A stretch of 64,000 nucleotides of DNA from Actinopolymorpha sp. NPDC004070. GTDB taxonomy: Bacteria; Actinomycetota; Actinomycetes; Propionibacteriales; Actinopolymorphaceae. The stretch lies in NCBI RefSeq assembly GCF_040610475.1, contig NZ_JBEXMJ010000004.1, positions 248,001-312,000 of the forward strand, read 5' to 3'. Shown piece by piece: positions 36,949 through 45,429 of the stretch. The notes under the pieces were generated by a model. It was not told the origin of the DNA. It made no database searches and saw only the letters and a program-made list of their open reading frames with translations. The stretch's first letter is position 1. Every line of letters starts with the position of its first letter. The position numbers and the translations under genes were made by a program.

Positions 36949-38422
36949 GCCGCCCGCGCCGACGCGGCGAGCCCTGCTGCGCGCGGCCGCCCTGACCCCG
37001 CTGGCCGGTGCCGCGACCGGCTGCGGCGCGTCCACCGTCCTCGGCGAGCGTCCCACCGTGCGGGTCGCGGTGAGCTGGAGCGCGGGTGAGCTGGCGGCGT
37101 TCCGCAGCGTGCTCGCCGGGCTGGACCACCTGCCCGGCTTCGGGCCGATGACCTACGACGTGACGCCGGTGCCGTTCGGGGACGACATCGGGACCGCGCC
37201 GGCGGCGCGCGGCGCGGGGCGGCTGGACCTCGTGATGCTGCCGCTGCCGGGTGAGCTGCGCCGCCACCTCGACACGCTGGCACCGATCCCCACCGACCTG
37301 TGGCCGGACGCCTCCGCCGGGACGTCCGGGGCTGCCGACTCCTCCCGGTCCGCCGGGCGGGCCGCTCGCTACGCGCCGGTGTGGCGTTCGCTGCTGTTCG
37401 CCGCCGACCACGCCGGCACGCTCCGGCCGTACGGCCTGCCGTTCAAGATGTCGAACAAGTCGGCGGTCTGGTACGACCGCGACCTGTTCCGCCGCCTCCG
37501 CCTGCGACCGCCGGGCACCTGGGCCCAGTGGCTGCGGCTCAACCGGACGCTGCGGTCCGCCGGCGTGCACCCCCTGGCCCTGGGCGTGGCCGACGGGTGG
37601 TCGCTCACCGACTTCTTCGAGAACGTCCTGGTGGGCACCTCGCCGGCGACGTACGAACGCCTGGCCGGCGATCCCGCGCTCCGGCCCGCCCTGTGGGGCA
37701 GCGCCCCCGTGCGCGCGTGCCTGCGCCGGCTGGCCGAGCTGTGGGGTCCGGCCGGGACGCTGACAGGCGGGGTGACCGGGTCGCTGGTCCGGCAGTTCCC
37801 CGAGTCGGTGCTGGAGGTGTTCGCCTACCGCCGGGCGGCGATGGTGGTCGTGGCCGACTACGCCGAGCCGTACGTACGCCGGTTCACCGCCGGTGACCGG
37901 GCGAGCGTCGGGGTGTTCCGCTTCCCGCACATGTCGCCCGACCTGCCCGCTCCGCTGGTCGCCGGTGGCGACGTGATGGTGCTCACCCGGCCGGCCGCCC
38001 CGGAGGCGGTGGACCTGCTCCGCCGGCTCGCGAACCCGCTCGCCCCGCGTCCGTGGATCGCGCGGACGGGCGGCTTCATCGCCGCCGACCACGACACGCC
38101 CGCCACGTCCTACTCCCCGCAGGCCGCCGCGCTCGCGAAGGAGCTGCGCACCGGCAGGTTTCACTTCGATCTGTCCGACCAGCTCGGCGCGGTGGGGTCC
38201 CGGGAAGGCATGTGGCGGGCACTGAAGGACTTCCTCGCCGACGTGGCACCCAGGAAGGACGGTGGCGCGGGCCGGACCGTGGACGAGGCGATCGCGCGGT
38301 TCGTCGCCCGGATGCGGCTGGCCGAGGAGCGGGAACGAGCGGCCGGCGCGGGCGGCACCAACGCCTCCGAGGGCGCCGAGGGCACCTCCCGCGACATCGG
38401 CGTCGGAACCGGCGGCGGCTGA
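36941..38422 (+). CDS. Extracellular solute-binding lipoprotein (family 1, sugar-type)
   Basis: 493 aa. Signal peptide with a twin-arginine-like TRRALLRAAA and lipobox ATGCG, so it is anchored outside the membrane. The body is a family-1 binding protein: PFKMSNKSAVWYDRDLFRRLRLRPPGTWAQW, AYRRAAMVVVADY, and C-terminal RTGGFIAADHD. Ligand probably a sugar or glycoside. Starts inside the degenerate ATPase gene (8-bp overlap) and ends overlapping the permease start (TGATG), so it is made together with both. Confidence 0.85.
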   Translation: MPEPPAPTRRALLRAAALTPLAGAATGCGASTVLGERPTVRVAVSWSAGELAAFRSVLAGLDHLPGFGPMTYDVTPVPFGDDIGTAPAARGAGRLDLVMLPLPGELRRHLDTLAPIPTDLWPDASAGTSGAADSSRSAGRAARYAPVWRSLLFAADHAGTLRPYGLPFKMSNKSAVWYDRDLFRRLRLRPPGTWAQWLRLNRTLRSAGVHPLALGVADGWSLTDFFENVLVGTSPATYERLAGDPALRPALWGSAPVRACLRRLAELWGPAGTLTGGVTGSLVRQFPESVLEVFAYRRAAMVVVADYAEPYVRRFTAGDRASVGVFRFPHMSPDLPAPLVAGGDVMVLTRPAAPEAVDLLRRLANPLAPRPWIARTGGFIAADHDTPATSYSPQAAALAKELRTGRFHFDLSDQLGAVGSREGMWRALKDFLADVAPRKDGGAGRTVDEAIARFVARMRLAEERERAAGAGGTNASEGAEGTSRDIGVGTGGG

Positions 38423-40212
38423 TGGTGATCCGAAGCCACCGCGGCCTGCGACTGGAGGTCACCAGCCGCCCGATGTCCGGCCCGCTCGTTCCGGGCGGCC
38501 GCGGGTTCGCCGGGTTGTACGCGGCCCTGCTCGTGGCCGCCGGCGCCCTCCTGGTCGCGCTGCTGGTGGTCCCGACGGTCCTCACCGCCGGCTCCGCGCT
38601 CGGGTCGCCGCGCTGGCTGCACCTCGGGCACCTCGCCCGGGTGTTCACCGACCAGGACTCCCGGCGGGCGTTCCTCAACACCATCGGCTGGCTGGTGGTG
38701 GCGCTGGTCCTGGTGCTGGTCGGCTTCTGGATCGCGCTGCTCAGCCGGCGGCTGGGCCGCTGGTCGGTGGTCTTCGTCAACGTGCTGATGTTGCCGTTCG
38801 GCCTGTCCGCGCTGGCCTCGGGTGCGGCGTTCCGGATCATCTTCGACCCCGCACCCGAACGCGGCACCGCCACCGCCCTGCTGACGTACCTCTTCGGCGG
38901 CAGTCCGGTCTGGCTCGGCCCGTGGTGGGTCTGGTGGGTGCTGGTGTCGGCGTTCGCCTGGACCTGGCTCGGCTTCGTGGTCTCGTTGTTCCGGGCCGGG
39001 CTGGAGGCGATCCCTCCCGAGCTCATCCGCCGGGCCCGGCTGCAGGGACCGACCGGCTGGCTGGACGGCGTGTGGCGGCTGCAGTGGCGGATGCTCCGCC
39101 CGGTCACCGCGGTGGTCGTCCTCACCCTCCTCGTCGCCGCCGCCCGGATCTTCGACCTGGTGCTGATCGTGGTGCCGGTGCCGATGCAGGACGAGGTGGA
39201 CGTGGTGTCGGTGCGCTGGTGGCGGCTCACCACGTCGGCCACCGAGCAGGGCGAACCCGCCGCGATCGCGCTGGTCCTGCTCGCGGTGGTGGCCGCTGCC
39301 GCGCTGGCCGCCCGCAAGGGGATGCGCATCCCGCACGGCGTGCCGCAGCCACCTCCGCCGTGGTGGCGGCGCCAGTTGCTGGCCGGCTGGCGACGCCGCG
39401 TTCCGTGGCTGAGCGGCACGGTCGGAATCGCGGTCGGCCTGCTGTGGGCGTTCCCGTTGTTCGTGCTCGTCGCGACTGCGGTTCGCGAACCGGGCGACGC
39501 CGGCCTGCTCGGCTGGTGGCAGCCGGCGAGCCACCTGCTCAGCCTCGCCTCGCTGGCCGAGGTGTGGAACGCCGGACTGCCCGGCGCGCTGCTCGGCACG
39601 CTCGGCGTGGCCACCGGCTCCGCGCTGCTCGTGGTCAGCATCGCGGTGGTGCCCGCGCACGCGCTGGCCGCCGGTGTCGTCCGCGGCCGAGCGCTCACCG
39701 TCGTCCTGGCCGTCCTCAGCGTCCTCGCGGTGCTGCCGGTGCAGATGTACGTCGGACCGCTGCGCCAGGCGTTCACCGCGGTCGGCCTGAGCGGGTCCCG
39801 GCTGCCGCTGGTCATGATGCACGCCGCGGCCGGACTGCCGTTCGCGATCCTGCTGCTGCGGGCGGCGCTGTCGGCGGGCAACGAGGGCCGCTACGCCGAC
39901 GCGCTCGGCGGGCTGACCGGCTACCGCACCGGTGCGACCCGCGTCTGGCGTACCACCGGACCGGCGCTGGTGGCGGTGGCGGTGGTGGAGTTCGTGCTGG
40001 TGTGGGACGACTTCATCGTGAGCTTCCTGGTCAGCGGCCCGGGCGCCAGCCCGCTCACCCTGGTGCTGTGGGGCGAGGCTCGGCAGTTCGCCACCTCGAC
40101 CGGTCCGGTCGCCGCGGCGGCGGTCGTCTCCGCCGCCGTGCCGTCGATCCTGCTGCTGCTGACCTGGCGGCGCTGGGTGGTGCCCGGCCTCACCGGCGGG
40201 GTGTTGCGATGA
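38422..40212 (+). CDS. Fused two-domain sugar ABC permease
   Basis: 596 aa, about twice the usual permease length. Two six-helix halves follow one another: helices near residues 25-55, 88-115, 120-150, 170-200, 225-250 and 275-300, then a cytoplasmic link (HGVPQPPPPWWRR) and a second set. An EAA-loop is clear in half 1 (EAIPPELIRRARLQGPTGWLDGVWRLQWRMLRP) and weaker in half 2 (ALGGLTGYRTGATRVWRTTGP). The fusion replaces the usual MalF/MalG-type pair. ATG 38422 overlaps the binding-protein stop and TGA 40212 overlaps the next ATG. Confidence 0.85.
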   Translation: MVIRSHRGLRLEVTSRPMSGPLVPGGRGFAGLYAALLVAAGALLVALLVVPTVLTAGSALGSPRWLHLGHLARVFTDQDSRRAFLNTIGWLVVALVLVLVGFWIALLSRRLGRWSVVFVNVLMLPFGLSALASGAAFRIIFDPAPERGTATALLTYLFGGSPVWLGPWWVWWVLVSAFAWTWLGFVVSLFRAGLEAIPPELIRRARLQGPTGWLDGVWRLQWRMLRPVTAVVVLTLLVAAARIFDLVLIVVPVPMQDEVDVVSVRWWRLTTSATEQGEPAAIALVLLAVVAAAALAARKGMRIPHGVPQPPPPWWRRQLLAGWRRRVPWLSGTVGIAVGLLWAFPLFVLVATAVREPGDAGLLGWWQPASHLLSLASLAEVWNAGLPGALLGTLGVATGSALLVVSIAVVPAHALAAGVVRGRALTVVLAVLSVLAVLPVQMYVGPLRQAFTAVGLSGSRLPLVMMHAAAGLPFAILLLRAALSAGNEGRYADALGGLTGYRTGATRVWRTTGPALVAVAVVEFVLVWDDFIVSFLVSGPGASPLTLVLWGEARQFATSTGPVAAAAVVSAAVPSILLLLTWRRWVVPGLTGGVLR

Positions 40213-43115
40213 GTACGCCACCGGTGGACGACAGCCGGCCTCCGAGCGCTTCTCCGGCGGTCGTCCCCGGCAACGTCCCCGGTTCCGGCGCCGGGGACGG
40301 CGGGCCGGGCCAGCGCCCGGGCAGTGCACCGTCGGGTCCCGGCTACCGACCGGGCCCGGCGCGCCAGCCCGAGCGCGTCTCCCCCGCCGACGTCACCGAC
40401 CTCGGCGGCCCGGAGCCGTGGGTACTGCGCCGACCGCGCTCGGGTCCGCTCCACCTCCTCCTGCGCAGCACCAGCGCGATCGCCCTGGCACTGCTCAGCG
40501 GCGTGGCGGTCAACGTCCTCACCGACGTGTGGAACACCAGCCCACTCGGCGCCGACCTCAACGGCGCGGTGCGGGTGGGGCTGGTGGTCGTGCTCGTCGG
40601 CGTGGTGCTGGGCACCGTGGTCCTGCGGGTGCTGGAGCGGCGGCGCGTCCAGGCCGCCGGCCGGGGAAGGGAACTGGCGCTGGTCGCCCCGGGTACGCCG
40701 ATCCGGCCGGTCTGGCACCGGCCCAGGCCGGTGCTGGACGACCGGGACGCCGCCGTCGCGCGCGGTGCCCACCTGCTGCGTGAACACGGGGTCGCCGCCA
40801 TCCTCGGCGAACCCGGAACCGGCACCTCGGCGGTGGCCGCCGGCGTCGTCCACACGCTCCTCGAGCTGGGCACGATCCGGGCCGGCCAGGTCGCACCGTT
40901 CGACCTGCGGGGATGGGCGTGGGAGCCGGACAGTCCGCTGACCCTGGCGAGCCACCTGCTGCCGGCGTTCGGGCTGACCGCGCCGACGTCGGACGCCGAC
41001 CTGCCCGAGGCCGCCCGCCGGCTGCACGGCGTACTCGCCGACCGCCGGGTGCTGCTGGTGCTGGACAACCTCACCGCGACCGGCCAGCTGGAGTGGCTGG
41101 CGCCGGTACTGTCCGCCCGGCCGGGCGAACCCCGGCTGCTCGTGGTCGGGCGGCCTGGTCTGGCCGGGCTGTTCGAGCCGATCGAGCCCGGTCGGCCGGA
41201 CCAACCCGACGACCAACCCGGCGAGCTCGGCCAGCCCGACCAGCTCGCCGAGCGCACCGACCCCGACCGCGACGGTTCGGTCGGGCGGCCGTACGAGGTG
41301 GTGACGCTGCCGCCGGTCGGAACCGAGACCCTCCGCGCGGTCTGGGTGAACGCGGGCGGCCCGAGCGATCCGCCCGGGGACTGGCTGGACGGCGTACTCC
41401 CCCACTGCGGCGGCCTGCCCAAGGCGGCGCACGACCTCGCCCGCGAATACGTCCGCCCGGGCGGGCCGTGGACGCCGGACGAACTGCTCCGTGCGTTCGA
41501 CGGCACGGTGGGCCGGCCCGGGATGGAGCTCGTCTGGACCGTGATCCTCAAACGCACCGGGGGCAGCCTGTCCCGGCGGGCCAGGCTGCTGCTGGGCGCG
41601 CTGGCCGAGCTCTCGGTCACCGAGCTCACCGTGGAGGCCATCGAGGCGGTACGCGGCAGCCTGGACGACCTGATCGAGATCCTCGAACGCGGCGAGGACC
41701 CGCTGCCCGGCGGGCAGGTCGAGCCGAGCCCCGATCCGGTCGCCGAGCTGCGGGACCGCCGGCTCGTCCGGGAGACCGAGGCTGGGAGGTACCGCCTGCC
41801 GGACGAGATCCGGGCGGTGATCCGCGCGCCGGGGAGTACGCCCGAGGGCGCGGCGGGTGCGGCGGTGGCCCGGCAGGCACTCGTACGCCACTACGCCACC
41901 CTGGCCCGCACCTGGATGCGGGCACTCGACTCCACCGCCGGCGCCGCGGCGGCGGCGCGCTGGTTCCAGACGACCGAGCCGCTGCTGAACGCCCTGCTGG
42001 CCGGCGGCCCCCACGACGAGGGTGCCGAGCCCGTCGCGGGCCCCTCGTCGGGATCCGGCCCGGCATTTGGGCGTGGGCTCGGTGCCGGGTTGGGTGCCGG
42101 GTTGGGTGCCGGGCTGGTCGACGACCTGTGCACCCTCGCCGACGCGCTGGACCGCTGGCGCGCCCGGACCGGACGGCCCGGCGACCCGGCTGGACAGCCA
42201 CCCGAGTTCGTCCGCGTACTGCGACAGGCCCGCCGGCCCGACCTCGCCCAGCTCGCGCGGATCCGGCACGCCGCCACCGTCCGCCAGGCGGGACGGCTGG
42301 CCGAGGCCGAGGCGGAGCTCGCGCGGGCCGCGGACACCCGGCTGCCGGTCCGCCACCGCAGGTACGCCTCCGCTCTGCAGGCCCGCCGCCACCACGAGGC
42401 CGCCCTGCACCAGCTGGCCCTGGCTGCCGCTGCGGAGGATCCGACTGCCGCGGGCGTACGCCTGCGCGACGCGGAACAGGAGCTCTACCTGTGCTGGGCC
42501 GCCCTGCCGGTCCGCGACGTGTCCGGCGAGGTGACGACGCTGCTGACGATGGCGGAGGTGCATCTGCGACAGGGGCTGCCCGGCCGCGCGCTGGACCGGC
42601 TGGACCTGGCCGAGGCCCGGGCGGCCGACAGCGCCGACCCGAGCGGCCTGGCGTACACGCACGAACTCCGCGGTGTCGCCGCCTGGATGCAGGGCCGCTC
42701 ACCGGCGGCGGTCGTGCGCTGGCAGCGTGCGCTCACCGGGTTCCGTCAGATCGCCGACACCGCCGGCCAGGCCAGGTGTCTGCAGCATCTGGGCTCGGCG
42801 GTGCTCGTGGCCCCCGAGCTGACCGGGCTGTTGCTGGAGGAACGCCGCCGTCCGCACGACGAGGTGGCCGCGGCCCGGCAGGCGCAGGCCTGGCTGGAAC
42901 GCAGCCGGCGCCTGCGCAGCGGGCCGCCGACCGCGGTGGCCGAGCAGTACCTCACGCTGGCCCGCCGGCACGCCCGCCGGGCCGGCGCCGCACCGCCGAC
43001 CGGGCCGGAGGAACTCCCCGCCGACGCGCAGCCGGCCCGGCCGGACTCCGGGCCGGCCACCCGGATCGGCCGGTTCCTCGCCGGCTTCGGCCGCCGTCCC
43101 ACGTCCTCGGCCTGA
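40209..43115 (+). CDS. Membrane-anchored STAND/NB-ARC-like protein with TPR-like repeats and altered P-loop
   Basis: 968 aa. N-terminal Pro/Gly-rich 75 residues, two membrane helices (about 82-104 and 121-141), then an NB-ARC-like module: GEPGTGTSA (200-208) where the P-loop Lys is Thr, Walker B VLLVLDNL (281-288), RLLVVGRPG, and GGLPKAAHDLA (GLPL-type motif, 401-411). A winged-helix-like region follows, then alpha-helical repeats typical of TPRs (about 690-910). A Gly-Ala-Gly-Leu run encoded by a 12-nt repeat lies near residue 625. ATG overlaps the permease stop (ATGA). STAND proteins are signal-gated switches; here the partner appears to be the transporter. Confidence 0.8.
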   Translation: MSTPPVDDSRPPSASPAVVPGNVPGSGAGDGGPGQRPGSAPSGPGYRPGPARQPERVSPADVTDLGGPEPWVLRRPRSGPLHLLLRSTSAIALALLSGVAVNVLTDVWNTSPLGADLNGAVRVGLVVVLVGVVLGTVVLRVLERRRVQAAGRGRELALVAPGTPIRPVWHRPRPVLDDRDAAVARGAHLLREHGVAAILGEPGTGTSAVAAGVVHTLLELGTIRAGQVAPFDLRGWAWEPDSPLTLASHLLPAFGLTAPTSDADLPEAARRLHGVLADRRVLLVLDNLTATGQLEWLAPVLSARPGEPRLLVVGRPGLAGLFEPIEPGRPDQPDDQPGELGQPDQLAERTDPDRDGSVGRPYEVVTLPPVGTETLRAVWVNAGGPSDPPGDWLDGVLPHCGGLPKAAHDLAREYVRPGGPWTPDELLRAFDGTVGRPGMELVWTVILKRTGGSLSRRARLLLGALAELSVTELTVEAIEAVRGSLDDLIEILERGEDPLPGGQVEPSPDPVAELRDRRLVRETEAGRYRLPDEIRAVIRAPGSTPEGAAGAAVARQALVRHYATLARTWMRALDSTAGAAAAARWFQTTEPLLNALLAGGPHDEGAEPVAGPSSGSGPAFGRGLGAGLGAGLGAGLVDDLCTLADALDRWRARTGRPGDPAGQPPEFVRVLRQARRPDLAQLARIRHAATVRQAGRLAEAEAELARAADTRLPVRHRRYASALQARRHHEAALHQLALAAAAEDPTAAGVRLRDAEQELYLCWAALPVRDVSGEVTTLLTMAEVHLRQGLPGRALDRLDLAEARAADSADPSGLAYTHELRGVAAWMQGRSPAAVVRWQRALTGFRQIADTAGQARCLQHLGSAVLVAPELTGLLLEERRRPHDEVAAARQAQAWLERSRRLRSGPPTAVAEQYLTLARRHARRAGAAPPTGPEELPADAQPARPDSGPATRIGRFLAGFGRRPTSSA
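42081..42116 (+). repeat. Three in-frame copies of a 12-nt unit
   Basis: GGTGCCGGGTTG at 42081-42092 and 42093-42104, then GGTGCCGGGCTG at 42105-42116, encode Gly-Ala-Gly-Leu three times in a linker of the STAND protein. Slippage could change the linker length in steps of four residues without shifting the frame. Confidence 0.85.
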
Positions 43116-43157
43116 ACGTCGGCCTGAACGTCGGCTGAACGTCGGACTGAACGCCGG
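43112..43157 (+). repeat. Four 11-12 nt direct repeats at the operon end
   Basis: CTGAACGTCGG occurs at 43112, 43124, 43135 and, with one change (CTGAACGCCGG), at 43147. The first copy contains the stop codon of the STAND gene. It may be slippage-derived; no function is evident. Confidence 0.85.
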
Positions 43158-43216
43158 CCCGCGGCCGGTCCCGGCACCGCCTCCGCGACCGCGGCTGCCC
43201 GGCCATACTCGGTGCC

Positions 43217-44776
43217 GTGACGCTCTCCCCGGAAACCCCGGACACCCCGCCCGCCGTGCCCGACCCCGCGAACACCCGGCGGGACGACTTCCTCACCCAG
43301 GTCCTCTCGGGCCGGCTGGAGCCCGGTACGCCGGACTGGGTCTACCTGCCCGTCGACGTACCGCCCGGCGTGACCGAGCTCGCCGTCCGCTACGACTACG
43401 ACCGTCCCGCCGCACCGCCCGGGGTGCCCGGCAACGCACTCGACATCGGCATCTTCGACCCGCGCGGGCACCGCGTCGAGGACCGGGCCGGGTTCCGCGG
43501 CTGGTCCGGCGGCGCGCGCGACGAGTTCGTCCTCTCCGCCTCCGGCGCGACCCCGGGCTACCTGCCCGGACCGATCCAGCCCGGCACGTGGCACATCGCG
43601 CTCGGCCCTTACACCGTCGCGCCGCAGGGTCTCGCCTACCGGGTCGAGGTCACCGCTCGTACCGGCGACCCCGGGCCGCCGTTCGTCCCGAGCCCCGCCC
43701 CGCTCCGGGCCGCGGGCCGCGGGCCGGCGTGGTACCGCGGCGACCTGCACACGCACACCGTCCACTCCGACGGCGTACGCGAACCGGCCGAACTCCTCGC
43801 CTCCGCGCGGGCCGCCGGGCTGGACTTCGTCGTCTCCACCGAGCACAACACGACCTCCGCCCACGGCATCTGGGGCCACCACGTGCCGGACGACCTGCTG
43901 GTGGTGAACGGCGAGGAGGTCACCACCCGCAACGGTCACCTGGTGGTGGCCGGCCTGCCCGCGGGCACCTGGGTCGACTGGCGGTTCCGGGCCGTGGACG
44001 GCGTGCTCCCCCGCGTGGTCGAGATGCTGCACGGGTTCGGCGGGCTGGCGATCGCGGCCCATCCCTTCTGCCCGTACGTCGGCTGTGCCTGGAAGTTCGG
44101 CTTCGCCGAGGTGGACGTGGTGGAGGTGTGGAACGGCCCGTGGACCCCCGACGACGAGGTGTCGCTGCGGCAGTGGGACGCGGCGCTGGTCGCGGACGCC
44201 GAAGGCCGCTGGCTGCCGGCCGTCGGCAGCAGCGACACCCACGCCCACGACGACGCGGTCGGGCTGGGCCAGACGGTGGTGTGGGCCGAGGACCTGACGC
44301 GGGACGCGATCCTCGCCGGCGTGCGCGCGGGCCGCAGTTACGTCGCGGAGTCGGCCGCGGTGGAGGTGACGTTCGGCGCCAGTGCCGACGGGCGGGCCGT
44401 CGGCATCGGTGAGCGGCTGCCAGTGGCGTCCGACACTCCGGTCGAGCTCGCGGTGACGGTCCGAGGTGTCCGGAACGGGTTCGTCCGGTTCGTCTCCGAC
44501 GAGGGGATTCTTGCCCAACTGCCGCTGCCGGCGCTCGCCCCGCCGGAATCGGGCGCGGGATCGGACCCGGCCGACGACCCTCGATCCGGGGTCGAGGCTC
44601 AAGCTGAGGTCGACGTGGAGCCTTGGCGGGTCACCTGGACCACCACTGCCGCGGTCTCGAAGTACGTCCGGGTGGAGGTACGCCACACCTCCCCCCAGCC
44701 GGCCGTGTTCGAGGGCATGGCGGCGTTCACCAACCCGATCTTCCTGGACGCCGACGACCCGGCAGGGCAAAGCTGA
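43217..44776 (+). CDS. CehA/McbA-type PHP-domain metallohydrolase
   Basis: 519 aa. Residues 30-150 are a beta-sandwich module (WVYLPVDVPPGVTELAVRYDYD). Residues 172-390 are a PHP metal-hydrolase domain: RGDLHTHTVHSDG, STEHNTTSAHG, AIAAHPF and GSSDTHAHDD supply the metal-binding His/Asp residues. A second beta domain ends the protein. CehA/McbA relatives hydrolyse carbamates and phosphodiesters; the substrate here is unknown. GTG 43217 is preceded by CATACT with a 7-nt gap (leaderless), so it has its own promoter despite following the STAND operon by 101 nt. No signal peptide is seen. Confidence 0.85.
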   Translation: MTLSPETPDTPPAVPDPANTRRDDFLTQVLSGRLEPGTPDWVYLPVDVPPGVTELAVRYDYDRPAAPPGVPGNALDIGIFDPRGHRVEDRAGFRGWSGGARDEFVLSASGATPGYLPGPIQPGTWHIALGPYTVAPQGLAYRVEVTARTGDPGPPFVPSPAPLRAAGRGPAWYRGDLHTHTVHSDGVREPAELLASARAAGLDFVVSTEHNTTSAHGIWGHHVPDDLLVVNGEEVTTRNGHLVVAGLPAGTWVDWRFRAVDGVLPRVVEMLHGFGGLAIAAHPFCPYVGCAWKFGFAEVDVVEVWNGPWTPDDEVSLRQWDAALVADAEGRWLPAVGSSDTHAHDDAVGLGQTVVWAEDLTRDAILAGVRAGRSYVAESAAVEVTFGASADGRAVGIGERLPVASDTPVELAVTVRGVRNGFVRFVSDEGILAQLPLPALAPPESGAGSDPADDPRSGVEAQAEVDVEPWRVTWTTTAAVSKYVRVEVRHTSPQPAVFEGMAAFTNPIFLDADDPAGQS

Positions 44777-44807
44777 GCCCCCCGAGAACCCGCCCCCGGA
44801 CATACGA

Positions 44808-44854
44808 GACGGCCCCTTCGGCGCGGACACAGAGTCCGCGCCGAAGGGGCCGTC
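44808..44854. terminator. 21-bp perfect hairpin
   Basis: GACGGCCCCTTCGGCGCGGAC (44808-44828) and its exact complement (44834-44854) surround the loop ACAGA. It lies between the convergent PHP and HesB-type genes and is the strongest simple terminator candidate in the window. Confidence 0.75.
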
Positions 44855-44927
44855 CGATGCTCCGACAGCCGTCAGCTACGCCCCACCCACCCGGCTCAGG
44901 TGTCCGGGCAGGGCGTGGCGGGTCGAC

Positions 44928-45293
44928 TCAGTGGAACGAGTCGCCGCAGGCGCAGGAGCTGGTGGCGCTGGGGTTGTCGATGGTGAAGCCCTGCTTCTCG
45001 ATGGTGTCGACGAAATCGATCACCGCACCCTGCAGGTAGGGAACGCTCATCCGGTCGACGACCACACCGACGCCCCCGAACTCACGAACCGTGTCGCCGT
45101 CCAGGTCGCGCTCGTCGAAGAAGAGCTGGTAGCGCAGGCCCGAACAGCCACCGGGCTGCACGGCGAGTCGCAGTCGAAGATCGTCCCGACCCTCCTGCTC
45201 GAGGAGGCTCTTGACCTTGGACGCGGCCGCGTCGGTGAGCACCACGCCGTCGGCCTGCTGGTCCTGCTGGGTCACGTCGCCCTGAATGGTCAT
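44928..45293 (-). CDS. HesB/IscA-type iron-sulfur cluster assembly accessory protein
   Basis: 121 aa. Conserved LRLAVQPGGCSGLRYQLFFDE and C-terminal SATSSCACGDSF supply the three cysteines that carry a 2Fe-2S or 4Fe-4S cluster. Also ISCA-type VDRMSVPYLQGAVIDFVD. An A-type carrier passing clusters to apo-proteins (ErpA-like). ATG 45293. In actinobacteria this gene usually lies near the cta/kinase cluster. Confidence 0.92.
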   Translation of the reverse strand: MTIQGDVTQQDQQADGVVLTDAAASKVKSLLEQEGRDDLRLRLAVQPGGCSGLRYQLFFDERDLDGDTVREFGGVGVVVDRMSVPYLQGAVIDFVDTIEKQGFTIDNPSATSSCACGDSFH

Positions 45294-45429
45294 CCTTCGG
45301 ACTCCCGTGGTTGTCCCGGAGATAGATGTCGTGAGGCTCAACGCCTGCGGGTGCACCGTACATTCCGATGCACCCGACCATGGTCGCATAGTTCGAAGCG
45401 GACGACGCTCTTCGGGACCTCGTCCGGCC

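Noticed and set aside
38262..40208. N-terminal extension of the STAND gene giving a 1617-residue protein
   Set aside because: It runs through the permease gene in another frame. The ATG at 40209 overlapping the permease stop is the expected start.
38161..42662. Long minus-strand frames (722 and 913 residues) opposite the permease and STAND genes
   Set aside because: GC-rich codon bias leaves the reverse frame open. The translations are His/Arg/Gln/Gly-rich without recognisable motifs.
42746..44830. 694-residue minus-strand frame opposite the PHP gene
   Set aside because: Antisense shadow of the PHP hydrolase and STAND end; no motif.
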